Shown here one piece after another: positions 14,897 through 23,603 of a DNA stretch of 59,220 nucleotides. The notes below the pieces were generated by a model, which was not told the DNA's origin, ran no database searches, and was given only the letters and a program-made list of their open reading frames with translations. Numbering within the stretch: the stretch's first letter is position 1; every line of letters begins with the position of its first letter. Where the stretch lies: positions 1-59,220 of the forward strand of contig NZ_JACHWZ010000028.1 of NCBI RefSeq assembly GCF_014191725.1. The letters run 5' to 3'. Source of the DNA: Microbulbifer rhizosphaerae (lineage in GTDB: Bacteria; Pseudomonadota; Gammaproteobacteria; Pseudomonadales; Cellvibrionaceae). The position numbers and the translations under genes were made by a program.

Positions 14897-16411
14897 TTAC
14901 TGCACAACCTTTTTCGCCCCGGCTTTCGGCTTCAGCTCCGCCAGCATCATCTTCATCTGCTGGTACTCGTCCTCGTTGGTCAGCTCCAACAGCAGCGGCT
15001 GGGCCACACGGGCGAAGTACTCGGCGTCTTTCTGCTCGTACAGCTCCATCGCCAACCACTGGGAAATTTCCACTTGGCGCGGGGCGCGCATGTAGGCCTG
15101 CTCAAGCATTTGGGTGTATTTCTCCCGCGGGTAATCGAGCATTTCCATGGCCATGGCCAGGCCGTACCAATGGAAGGCGTTGTCCGATTCGTTGTTGACC
15201 AGGAATGTGAATTTGTCGCGCGCCTTTTTCAGCCGCTGGCGATCGCGCGCCGGGCCGGGTTTGAACATCTCGCGGTTGACGCCCAGCCAGGCGTCGGTGC
15301 TCTGGTACCAGAATTTGTCGCGCTCGGACACGGGAACCGTAGCCAGCAGGCGCTCGGCGCGGTCGAAATTTCCCAGCCTGGTTTCCGCCTCCGCCTGCAC
15401 CGAGATCAGTTCCGGGCTGGCTATGTTCTTAGCGCGGGCGTATTGCACCAGCGAGTGCAGCTCTCCCAGGTTATAACCGGAGAGCACCAGGAAGCGACCC
15501 ACTTCCACCATTGCGCGCTGCGGCAGAAGCCGGTGTACCTTCGGGTAGACCTCGCGGAAATCCGCCGGCACCGCGCCGCCGGCCAGGCCGAACTTGCCTT
15601 CCTCGAACAATCTTCTGTATTCGCGATCTATCTCCGCCAGAGTCATCCCGAGAGCGCGTTCCAGCGACTTCACCGGGTCGGCGCCATTGTTGTAGGCCTT
15701 CACATACTCCTTGAATTCCTCCGCCTTGCCGCTCTCCATGATCACCCAGTGGGCCAGCATCCAACCGCTGGCGTAAACGCGGCCTTTCTCCTCGTCCGGA
15801 ATATTCTGCACGGTAGCGCGCAGCAGTTGCTCCAGGGGGAGCGGCTCGGTGTAGAGCAGGGTCATGGCCCGCTCTTCCGGGATTCCACCAATCTCATAGT
15901 GGCCCTGGGCGGGGAAGTCCATGGTGGACATGAACTCGGCAAAGCCCTCGCTATACCAGTAGGGGTAGTGAATGGTGGTGCGGTTGTAGCTGAGGAAGTG
16001 GGTGTACTCGTGGAAGAGGAACTCCCGCGCCGCCAGCTGGCGCTCGCCGCTGCGGCCGTCCAGATTCACCAGGGCGTAGCTGCCCTGGGCGGTTGTGTCG
16101 TACAAGCCGTTGGTGAGTTCCCCCAACTCCGCGCCCACCAGGCTGCCGTAGGTCTGGCGATCGGCGGCGGCGTAAATGGTGAGCTTTTGGCCCGCTTTAC
16201 TTCCAGGCATCAGTGTCAGAGCCACGGCGCGGTAGCGCTCGAGGTCCGAGGCGAGGATTTTCACAGCCTCCGGATTACCGTTGGTGATAATGCGGAAGTG
16301 GGTGCTGTCGACCTGATACCAGGTCTCTTCGCCCAGGTTTTGCTGGGCGCCGCAGGCGAAAAGGGCAAAACTGAAAAAAATTACCAGGAATGCGAGTGCA
16401 CGGGAAAACAT
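14897..16411 (-). CDS. HExxH metallopeptidase-like lipoprotein
   Basis: 504 residues from the ATG at 16411 (MFSRALAFLVIFFSFALFAC, lipobox ALFAC); a GTG four codons upstream is possible. A zinc motif is visible, FLFHEYTHFLSY (HEYTH), followed by YWYSEGFAEFMS with the third-ligand glutamate, as in gluzincin-type DUF1570 or peptidase-MA proteins. The C-terminal half is helical with TPR-like repeats (about residue 290 onward). The protein is probably anchored in the outer or inner membrane facing the periplasm. Substrate unknown. Monocistronic. Confidence 0.75.
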   Translation of the reverse strand: MFSRALAFLVIFFSFALFACGAQQNLGEETWYQVDSTHFRIITNGNPEAVKILASDLERYRAVALTLMPGSKAGQKLTIYAAADRQTYGSLVGAELGELTNGLYDTTAQGSYALVNLDGRSGERQLAAREFLFHEYTHFLSYNRTTIHYPYWYSEGFAEFMSTMDFPAQGHYEIGGIPEERAMTLLYTEPLPLEQLLRATVQNIPDEEKGRVYASGWMLAHWVIMESGKAEEFKEYVKAYNNGADPVKSLERALGMTLAEIDREYRRLFEEGKFGLAGGAVPADFREVYPKVHRLLPQRAMVEVGRFLVLSGYNLGELHSLVQYARAKNIASPELISVQAEAETRLGNFDRAERLLATVPVSERDKFWYQSTDAWLGVNREMFKPGPARDRQRLKKARDKFTFLVNNESDNAFHWYGLAMAMEMLDYPREKYTQMLEQAYMRAPRQVEISQWLAMELYEQKDAEYFARVAQPLLLELTNEDEYQQMKMMLAELKPKAGAKKVVQ

Positions 16412-16732
16412 ATTTCTGACCACCGGGTTACTTCTTCTGGACCCTCCGTGGCAAAAAGTGGAAGCACACAGTAACCGTTTTTATTGATCAAAAAAAGAAC
16501 AATTTTAGACCAAAACCCACTATCCATCGGGTTTTCTGGGACTGAAAGGTCCGTACAAGTCAGCTTTTACTGCGATCTCTTAAAGTTCCTCCATACGCCA
16601 ATGACCGGGAACTGCTTCTCAGTTTTCATTCACGAAGGCATCGAGCGGCAGTTCCAGACCTTATAGTTGGCATGTGACCAGTGAATACCGGCCGGTCACA
16701 GATAAACATAATAATTGCGATGAGAGAAACCC
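16412..16732. other. intergenic region upstream of S15-type hydrolase
   Basis: About 320 bp of divergent promoter region between the HEYTH lipoprotein and the alpha/beta hydrolase. It is AT-richer than its surroundings. A 60-codon plus-strand ORF at 16484-16666 has no ribosome-binding site or recognisable content and was not accepted. No clear operator was seen. Confidence 0.4.
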
Positions 16733-18283
16733 ATGAAAACTTCCCCGCTCCTGGCGCTGCTCGGCGGCGCCCTGCTGGCGGCGCAGAGCCTTGCCGCCCC
16801 CACCTTTATCCACGACCTGGATATCACCACCTTCGACGGCACCGAGCTGGACGCCAACCTGTTCGTGCCCGAGGGCCCAGCACCCGCCGACGGCTATCCC
16901 ACGGTGCTGTTCACCAACAGCTGGGCGCTGGAGAAGCACCAATACCTGCTGCAAGCCGCCGAGTTGGCCGATAACGGCTATCTGGTGATGAGCTATTCCA
17001 CCCGCGGCTTCGGCCAGTCCGGCGGCTTGGTGGATGTGGCGGGCAGCCACAGCATTGCCGACGTGGGCGTGCTGATCGACTGGCTGGAGGACCGCTACCC
17101 GGTGGGCAAACTGGGCCTGGCCGGCATCTCATACGGCGCCGGCGTCTCGCTGTTGGCCGCGGCGGCGCATCCGCGGGTGGACGCGGTGGCGGCGCTTTCC
17201 GGCTGGTCCGACGTGGTGGAGGGGCTCTACCCCAACGAGACCGTCAACCTGGTGTGGGGCACGCTGCTCACCGCCTCGGCGCTGAACCTGGACCCGCAGG
17301 TGGATCGCATCTGGAGCGACCTGCGCAGCGGGCAAAATATCGGCGGCGTGCTGGAATTCGCCGCGCCGCGCTCGGCGCTCAGCTTTGTGGACCAGTTGAA
17401 TACCAACGGCACCGCGGTGCTGATGTCGAACAACTTCGCCGACTACCTGTTCAAGCCCAACAGCATGATCGACCTCTACACCCTGCTGGAGGGCCCGAAA
17501 AAACTGCTGCTCAACCCCGGCACCCACGCGATTACGGAAACCCTGGGCGGCAATGACGGCCACATCTGGGCCACCGGCTTCCGCTGGTTCGACCATCACC
17601 TGAAGGGCGTCGACAACGGCATCGACCGCGAGCCCAAAGTGGACATGACGGTGCGTATCAGCAACCGCCTGGAGCAGTTCGAGGATTTCCCGGTAACCGG
17701 GAACCGCAGCACCTGGTACCTGCACCCGCGGCTGAGCTATTTCAACAGCGGTGGTCTGAAGAGCGGCGCCTACTCCGGCTGGAACTGGGAGAACCGCTTC
17801 CACGGCGGCGCCGACACCCTGGCCGGCACCGGTATCCCGCTGATTTCCGACGCGCTGGAGGGCTTCGGCATTCCGGTGTACACCAGCATGCTGGGCATCA
17901 ACGGCTATCACGCCATCGAGTACCACTCGCCGCTGCAGTGGAGCACCCTGAAAATCCGCGGCACCCCGCAACTGGATCTGTGGATAGTGCCCAGCAAGCC
18001 GGAGGTACAACTGCAGTTGCACCTCTACGACACCGACCTGCTGGGCCTGGGCCGCCTGATCACCCACGCGCCGGTCACCCTGCACAATGCGGTGGTGGGG
18101 CAGGCGCAGAAAATCAGTGTGGATTTCTTTACCACCAGCTACGACGTGCCGGCGGGACACCTGGTAACCCTGGCGATCGACACCGAGGGGGCGATTTACC
18201 AGAAGCCGGAGGACACGAATTACCGGATCGAGGTGCCCTATCGCAGTAATCGCCAGTCCAAACTGACGATTCCGCACTTATAA
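16733..18283 (+). CDS. secreted CocE/S15-type alpha/beta hydrolase
   Basis: 516 residues. A signal peptide (MKTSPLLALLGGALLAAQSLAA) is followed by an alpha/beta-hydrolase domain: FTNSWALEKHQY, YSTRGFGQSGG, nucleophile elbow LAGISYGAG (Ser), and NPGTHAITETL, with a likely catalytic His. The C-terminal ~170 residues are a jelly-roll-like part (GTPQLDLWIVPSKPEVQLQL) as in X-prolyl dipeptidyl peptidases and CocE. It hydrolyses esters or peptides in the periplasm or outside; the exact substrate is open. Single gene followed by a hairpin repeat. Confidence 0.82.
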   Translation: MKTSPLLALLGGALLAAQSLAAPTFIHDLDITTFDGTELDANLFVPEGPAPADGYPTVLFTNSWALEKHQYLLQAAELADNGYLVMSYSTRGFGQSGGLVDVAGSHSIADVGVLIDWLEDRYPVGKLGLAGISYGAGVSLLAAAAHPRVDAVAALSGWSDVVEGLYPNETVNLVWGTLLTASALNLDPQVDRIWSDLRSGQNIGGVLEFAAPRSALSFVDQLNTNGTAVLMSNNFADYLFKPNSMIDLYTLLEGPKKLLLNPGTHAITETLGGNDGHIWATGFRWFDHHLKGVDNGIDREPKVDMTVRISNRLEQFEDFPVTGNRSTWYLHPRLSYFNSGGLKSGAYSGWNWENRFHGGADTLAGTGIPLISDALEGFGIPVYTSMLGINGYHAIEYHSPLQWSTLKIRGTPQLDLWIVPSKPEVQLQLHLYDTDLLGLGRLITHAPVTLHNAVVGQAQKISVDFFTTSYDVPAGHLVTLAIDTEGAIYQKPEDTNYRIEVPYRSNRQSKLTIPHL

Positions 18284-18298
18284 CCGCAGTCTTTTTTT

Positions 18299-18387
18299 GT
18301 AGGAGCGGCCGCTGGCCGCGATCGGCCGTGCTACGTAGCTCATATCGATCGCGGCCAACGGCGGACGGCCGCCCCGCCGCTCCTACA
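18299..18387. repeat. GTAGGAGCGGCC hairpin repeat
   Basis: TGTAGGAGCGGCCGCTGGCC at the left and the mirrored GCGGCC...CCGCTCCTACA at the right pair around ~40 bp. This is the main repeat family of the window. It lies between the S15-type hydrolase and the M1 aminopeptidase. Confidence 0.85.
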
Positions 18388-18462
18388 GGCAATATCCACG
18401 CCTCACAGGCAATCCCCAAATGAATCAGTACAATGGCAGCTTTTGCCAAACACCGATCCGCT

Positions 18463-21138
18463 ATGAAAACACTGATTCTGCGCTGTCTGCTGGCCCTTCC
18501 CCTTCTGGTGCTGGCCGGCTGCAGCCCCGCTGAAAACTCCACCGCAACTGCCGATAGCAAGGCCCCGGCGGGCAAGCTTCCGGAGGGCGTGCGCCCCCAG
18601 GCCTACCGCCTGGACCTGCTGCTGGACCCACGCCGGGACGACTTCTCCGGCACCGTGGAGATCGATATCCAACTGGACAAAGCCGCGGAGCAGATCTGGC
18701 TGCACGGCAAAAACCTCCAGGTAAGCGAGGCCATCGCAATCCTCGCAGAGCGGGAAATTCCCGCGGAATACAAAGAGATGCTGGACAGCGGCGTGGCCGC
18801 GGTGAAATTCACCGAGGTGTTGCCTCCAGGCAAATTCACCCTGCGCCTGGCATACAGCGCGCCCTTCGATCGCAACCTGGCGGGCCTGTTCAAGGTGGAG
18901 GAGCAGGGAAGCGCTTACGCTCTGGCCAAATCCGAATCCATCCAGGCGCGCAAGTACCTGCCCGGATTCGATGAGCCCGGCCTGAAAGCCACCTTCGATA
19001 TCAGCCTTACCGTGCCCGCCGGTTACGCGGCCATCGGCAACGGCCCGGAAGTCGCGCGGGAAGCGGCCGGCGAGGGCCTGGAGAAGGTGACCTTCGCCAC
19101 CACCCGGCCCATGTCCACCTATCTGCTGTCCCTGGCGGTGGGGCCTTTCGATATCGTCGAGCGCGCGGCGATCCCCGCCAACGAATTCCGCTCCGAGCCC
19201 ATTCCCCTGCGCGGCTTTGCGCGCAAGGGCCGCGGCGGGGATATGAATTACATCCTCGATATCACTCCGCGCTTGGTGGAGATTTTTGAGCGGGAACTGC
19301 GCCGCCCCTATCCCTTCGAGAAGCTCGATATCATCGCCGCGCCCCAGTGGCCCAGTGGCGCCACCGAACTCTCCGCGGCCATCACCTACCGCGAGCAGCG
19401 CATCCTGGTGGGCGACAAGCCGGCCCCCGGCGCGCGCCTGGATCTGCTGGGCGTGCACGCCCACGAGATCGCCCATATGTGGTTCGGCAATCTGGTCACC
19501 CCGCCCTGGTGGGACGACCTGTGGCTGAAAGAGGGCTTCGCCACCTGGGGCACGCCGCTGGCGCTGACCCTGTTCGAACCGAAGGGCGGCCACGACCTGA
19601 ACGCGGCGGTACGCGCGATCAGCGCCATGCAACTGGACTCCCTGGCCAGCACCCGCGCCATTCGCGAACCAGTGAGCGACAACAACAATATCCGCAACGC
19701 CTACGATGCCATCACCTATTCCAAGAGCCTGGGTGTGATCCATATGGTGGACCGCTACTTCGGCGCGGAGCGTTTCCGCCCGGCGCTGGGCCGCTATATC
19801 GAGGCCTTCGCTGAGAGCGAGGCGGATTCGCCGGACTTTTACCAGGTGATCGGCGAGGAGACCAAGACTCCGGAACTGACCGAGACTTTCCGCAGCTTCG
19901 TGGAGCAGAAGGGCGTGCCGCAACTGGCCTTCACGCTGCACTGCGATGCCGACAAAACCCAGGTGCAAATCCGCCAGAGCCGCTACAAACCTCTCGGTTC
20001 GCCCATCGAAGACGCGGGCCAGCAATGGAGCATTCCGCTGTGCTTGCGCACGGACTCCGGCTCGGAACAGTGCCTAATGCTCAGCGAAGCGCGGCAGAGC
20101 CTGGAACTGAAAAGCGAACAGTGCCCGCAGTGGATACTGCCCAACGCCCAGGGCAGCGGTTACTACCGCTGGACCCTGAACGAGGCCCAATGGCAGGCGC
20201 TGCTGGCGCAGTTCGCCGGCTTCGGCCCCACCGAACAGCTGTCCATCATCGACAGCGCCTTCGCCGCCTTCGAGGCGGGCGGGCTGCCGGAATCCACCCT
20301 GCTGCAACTGGTGCGGCAGTCCGCCGCCGCGGACAAGCGCCAAGTGGTCACCGCCCCCCTGCGCTACCTGGAGAAATACCGCCGTAACTATCTGGGCGGC
20401 GAAAACCAGCCGGCATTCCTTCAATTTTCGCAGGGCCTGTATCAGCCCCTGCTGCAACAGACCGCCGGCAGCGGCGACAGTGAAAAACAGCTGCTGCACA
20501 GCGAACTGCTGGAATTTATGGCGCTCACCGCCGGGGACCCGGCCGCGCGCAAACAGCTGGCGGAAAGGGCGATGGCCTTTACCGGCTTCAAACAGGAACG
20601 GGATGAAAAGGCGCTGGTCTCCGACCTCTATGAAGCCGCGCTCACCGTCACCGTACAGGACTCCGGCGATGATTTTCTGCAGCACCTGATCGCGGTGCGC
20701 GGTGAACTGGACGACCCGCTGTTCGAGAACGCCAGCGCCAACGCCATCGGCCGCAGCGACAACGCCGGGCAACTGGAGCGGATTCACCAGCTGGCGCTCA
20801 GCGAGCAGCTGGGCGCTCGCGAGGCTTTCGGCTTGATCGCCAACGCACTCGCCGAACCGGCGTTGCAGCAACAGCACTGGCAGTGGCTGCGACAGAATTT
20901 CCCCCAGGTGGTCGACAAGATTCCGGAACAGTGGCGCCGCCATACCCCGGCCTTCGCCCGCGCCTTCTGCGACGCGGACCAGCTCGGCGAAGTGCAGCGG
21001 CTTTTTGCGGACCTGGGCAAACTGGCGCCCGGCTATCAGCGCAGCCTGGCGCAAACGGAGGAGCAGATTCAGTTGTGTATGGCGCTGCGGGAGAGGGGGC
21101 TTGGTTTGGGTGGGGCCTTGCGAACCTCAGCGCTGTAG
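18463..21138 (+). CDS. M1 family aminopeptidase, lipoprotein
   Basis: 891 residues from ATG 18463, chosen for its lipoprotein signal (MKTLILRCLLALPLLVLAGC); the frame starts ten codons earlier. The zinc site HEIAHMWF (H334, E335, H338) with the third ligand in LKEGFATW (E357) is intact. The substrate-binding GAMEN motif of classical M1 enzymes reads GATEL here (about residue 299). The C-terminal half is the helical ERAP1-C-like domain. It acts on peptides in the periplasm or at the cell surface. Single gene. Confidence 0.9.
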   Translation: MKTLILRCLLALPLLVLAGCSPAENSTATADSKAPAGKLPEGVRPQAYRLDLLLDPRRDDFSGTVEIDIQLDKAAEQIWLHGKNLQVSEAIAILAEREIPAEYKEMLDSGVAAVKFTEVLPPGKFTLRLAYSAPFDRNLAGLFKVEEQGSAYALAKSESIQARKYLPGFDEPGLKATFDISLTVPAGYAAIGNGPEVAREAAGEGLEKVTFATTRPMSTYLLSLAVGPFDIVERAAIPANEFRSEPIPLRGFARKGRGGDMNYILDITPRLVEIFERELRRPYPFEKLDIIAAPQWPSGATELSAAITYREQRILVGDKPAPGARLDLLGVHAHEIAHMWFGNLVTPPWWDDLWLKEGFATWGTPLALTLFEPKGGHDLNAAVRAISAMQLDSLASTRAIREPVSDNNNIRNAYDAITYSKSLGVIHMVDRYFGAERFRPALGRYIEAFAESEADSPDFYQVIGEETKTPELTETFRSFVEQKGVPQLAFTLHCDADKTQVQIRQSRYKPLGSPIEDAGQQWSIPLCLRTDSGSEQCLMLSEARQSLELKSEQCPQWILPNAQGSGYYRWTLNEAQWQALLAQFAGFGPTEQLSIIDSAFAAFEAGGLPESTLLQLVRQSAAADKRQVVTAPLRYLEKYRRNYLGGENQPAFLQFSQGLYQPLLQQTAGSGDSEKQLLHSELLEFMALTAGDPAARKQLAERAMAFTGFKQERDEKALVSDLYEAALTVTVQDSGDDFLQHLIAVRGELDDPLFENASANAIGRSDNAGQLERIHQLALSEQLGAREAFGLIANALAEPALQQQHWQWLRQNFPQVVDKIPEQWRRHTPAFARAFCDADQLGEVQRLFADLGKLAPGYQRSLAQTEEQIQLCMALRERGLGLGGALRTSAL

Positions 21139-21142
21139 AAAC

Positions 21143-21284
21143 TATGCTAACTCACGCCATCCCTGGCGCTCGCCCTTCGGGCGCCTTCGGCGTTCAAATC
21201 GGCTATCCTGCCGATTTGTCGCGGCCAGCGGCCGTTCCTACAAGTGTGTAAAAAACCTTGTAGGAGCGGCCGTTGGCCGCGATC
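21143..21284. repeat. long composite hairpin element (shares body with 47994-48137)
   Basis: It contains CTCACGCCATCCCTGGCG, CCCTTCGGGCGCCTTCGGCG, a CAAATCGGC...GCCGATTTG hairpin, and two oppositely oriented GTAGGAGCGGCC arms. The same order of blocks, inverted, occurs at 47994-48137. Confidence 0.75.
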
Positions 21285-21306
21285 CCAATTCTGTTTTTTG
21301 CGATGA

Positions 21307-21909
21307 CTACACCTTCTTCTCCGTTTTCTCCACACCCTTATGGTGCTTACGCAAACGAAGGGCCAGCCAGATCAGCAGCAGTCCGAAGGCAAAGGCGTAG
21401 ACCCCGATCAGCCATACCAACGCCAGTGCCCCGGCACCGGGAGCGACCAATACCGCCACGCCAAAAATCACCGACAGAAAGCCGATAAAAATCAGCAGCC
21501 ACTCGTTGTCGATTTCCTTGCGCAGGCGCACCGCGCCGACAATTTCGAACACCCCGCGCACCAATGCCCAGGCGCCGATAAACAAAATCAACACCAGCGC
21601 GGTGACCTGGGGATAGAGGAAGATGAGCACACCGACGGCGACACTGACCAACCCGCCGATAATCAGCCACCACAGCGGCGTGGACCTGTGCCGTCCGCGA
21701 ACCGCCGCCACCAGCGCCAGCACACCGTCGACCAGCACATAGATACCGAAGAGCACCACCAGGGTGAGCAGGGTGAGCCCCGGCCAGGCGAAGGCCAGCA
21801 GGCCGAAGATCACCGCGGCGATACCGCGCAGGAGCAACAGCCACCAGTTTTCGGTGAGAACCCGCAATATCGGGCGGGTGGCAAAGATGGAAGTTTCGTC
21901 GGTAGGCAT
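21307..21909 (-). CDS. HdeD-family membrane protein
   Basis: 200 residues with six predicted membrane helices in three pairs, the HdeD/DUF308 pattern: NWWLLLLRGIAAVIFGLLAF, LTLVVLFGIYVLVDGVLALV, TPLWWLIIGGLVSVAVGVLI, ALVLILFIGAWALVRGVFEI, WLLIFIGFLSVIFGVAVLVA and LVWLIGVYAFAFGLLLIWLA. In E. coli HdeD is linked to acid resistance at high cell density; the biochemical role is unknown. The tail is basic. Single gene between hairpin repeats. Confidence 0.85.
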   Translation of the reverse strand: MPTDETSIFATRPILRVLTENWWLLLLRGIAAVIFGLLAFAWPGLTLLTLVVLFGIYVLVDGVLALVAAVRGRHRSTPLWWLIIGGLVSVAVGVLIFLYPQVTALVLILFIGAWALVRGVFEIVGAVRLRKEIDNEWLLIFIGFLSVIFGVAVLVAPGAGALALVWLIGVYAFAFGLLLIWLALRLRKHHKGVEKTEKKV

Positions 21910-21987
21910 AGGGCGCTCCCAATCAGCTACTACTTTCGGTAAGTGTAGCTGGCGTCCTACATCACGCTAGTGCACTTGCAATTTACT

Positions 21988-22060
21988 GTAGGAGCGGCCG
22001 TTGGCCGCGATCAAACCAGTCGACTCTGCAAGATTCTGATCGCGGCCAACGGCCGCTCCT
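21988..22060. repeat. GTAGGAGCGGCC hairpin repeat
   Basis: TGTAGGAGCGGCCGTTGGCC pairs with GGCCAACGGCCGCTCC around ~30 bp. It lies between the HdeD-like gene and the aminotransferase, downstream of the latter. Confidence 0.85.
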
Positions 22061-22080
22061 TCCAGTCTAGTCTGTGAATC

Positions 22081-23394
22081 TCAGGCCAGCGACCCGATCA
22101 CCCCCCGCAGCTTCTCCACAATCGTATCGATTTCGTGCGCCTCGATAATCAGCGGCGGCGACATGCAGATGGCATCGCCGATACCGCGCGCCATCACCCC
22201 GGCCTCCCAGGCCATTGCGGAGGCCTTGCCGCCCACCTTGCCCTTGAGGTTTTCCGGCGCGCGCAGCTCCACGGCGCCCGCCAGTCCGTAGTTGCGCACA
22301 TCGATCACATTGTCCATGTCCGCCAGGCTGTGCAGGGCGTTTTCCCAGTGCTTGCCAATATCGCCGCCGGCGCGGGTGAGCAGGCCCTCGCGCTCGTAGA
22401 TATCCAGGGTGGCCATGCCCGCGGCGCAGGCCACCGGGTGCGCGGAATAGGTGTAGCCGTGGAAGAATTCCACCGTGCCCTCTGGGGCTGCGTCCATCAC
22501 CGTGTTGTAGATTCCGTCCTTCACGAACACCGCGCCCAGGGGCACCGTCGCGTTGGTGATGCCCTTGGCGGAGGTGATCATATCCGGGATGACGTCGAAC
22601 TCGATGGATGCGAAGGCGGAACCCATGCGGCCCCAGCCGGTGATCACTTCGTCGAAAATCAGCAGCAGGTCGTGCTTGTCGCAGATTTCGCGCAGCCGCT
22701 TGAGATAACCCTTGGGCGGCAGTATCACACCGCCGGCGCCGGCGAAGGGTTCCACCATCACCGCGGCGATGCGTTCGGCACCGTGGAAATTCACCAGGCG
22801 CTCCAGCTCGTCCGCCAGCTCCACCCCGTGTTCCGGCAGTCCGCGACTGAAGGCGTTGCGTTCGATATCCAGGGTGTGGGGCAGGTGCGCCACCTGCAGC
22901 GGCTGGCCGAAAGCCTGGAAATTCGGCGGCAGGCCGCCTACGGAAATACCGCCGAAATTCACCCCGTGATAACCCTTCTCGCGACCGATCAGTATTTTGC
23001 GCTCGCCCTTGCCCCGCGCGCGCTGATATTGCAGGGCGATTTTCAGCGCTGTCTCCACCGCCTCGGAACCGGAGTTGCCGAAGAAGACTTTATTCAGGCC
23101 GTCGGGCGTGTGCTTGATCAGGCGCTCGGCGTATTGGAAGCCCAGTTCGTGGCCGAAATTGAAAATGGAGCTGTAATCCAGGGTCTGCGCCTGGCGATGA
23201 ATCGCATCGGCGATCTCCGCGCGGCAGTGGCCGGCGTTGCTGCACCAGAGGCCGGCGGTGGCATCGATAATCTGCCGGCCGGTGTCCGTGGTCAGGTAGA
23301 TCCCCTCGGCGCGCTCGACGATGCGCGGCGCGGCCTTATAGGCGCGGTTTGGGGTAAAGGGCATCCAGAAGGCATCTGTGTTGAGTTCGGACAT
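22081..23394 (-). CDS. class III omega-amino-acid:pyruvate aminotransferase (BauA-like)
   Basis: 437 residues. PLP-dependent: FFGNSGSEAVETALKIA, GYHGVNFGGISVGG, LIFDEVITGWGR (Asp binding the PLP pyridine N), and TSAKGITNATVPLG with the Schiff-base Lys. The N-terminus WMPFTPNRAYKAAPRI and the VEFFHGYTYSAHPVACAAG segment follow Pseudomonas BauA (beta-alanine:pyruvate aminotransferase). It likely moves the amino group of beta-alanine or GABA to pyruvate. The semialdehyde product would be oxidised by the dehydrogenase 209 bp upstream on the same strand. Confidence 0.88.
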   Translation of the reverse strand: MSELNTDAFWMPFTPNRAYKAAPRIVERAEGIYLTTDTGRQIIDATAGLWCSNAGHCRAEIADAIHRQAQTLDYSSIFNFGHELGFQYAERLIKHTPDGLNKVFFGNSGSEAVETALKIALQYQRARGKGERKILIGREKGYHGVNFGGISVGGLPPNFQAFGQPLQVAHLPHTLDIERNAFSRGLPEHGVELADELERLVNFHGAERIAAVMVEPFAGAGGVILPPKGYLKRLREICDKHDLLLIFDEVITGWGRMGSAFASIEFDVIPDMITSAKGITNATVPLGAVFVKDGIYNTVMDAAPEGTVEFFHGYTYSAHPVACAAGMATLDIYEREGLLTRAGGDIGKHWENALHSLADMDNVIDVRNYGLAGAVELRAPENLKGKVGGKASAMAWEAGVMARGIGDAICMSPPLIIEAHEIDTIVEKLRGVIGSLA

Positions 23395-23454
23395 GGTTTT
23401 GCTCCGCGGAATTAGAAGAAATGATAGAACGGATACGGATAAAGAATTTTTCCC

Positions 23455-23600
23455 TGTAGGAGCGGGGGGGCGGCCATCCGCCCATGCCCGCGATCAGGCT
23501 CCGATCGCAGGCATCGCCCGCTCCTGCAAATACACTGAAATCAGTCAGTAGACCGGGCGGGCCTTCGGCCCGCAATGCCGAGCTGGGGCTCGGCGCTCCC
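23455..23600. repeat. two adjacent hairpin repeats
   Basis: A GTAGGAGCGGGGGGGCGGCCATCCG-type arm with its mirror near 23528 is followed by a GGGCGGGCCTTCGGCCCGC hairpin with GCCGAGCTGGGGCTCGGC (23546-23600). They separate the aminotransferase and dehydrogenase genes. Confidence 0.7.
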
Positions 23601-23603
23601 GGC

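Noticed and set aside
16484..16666. 60-codon plus-strand ORF in the divergent gap
   Set aside because: No ribosome-binding site, no recognisable content, and it lies in a promoter region.
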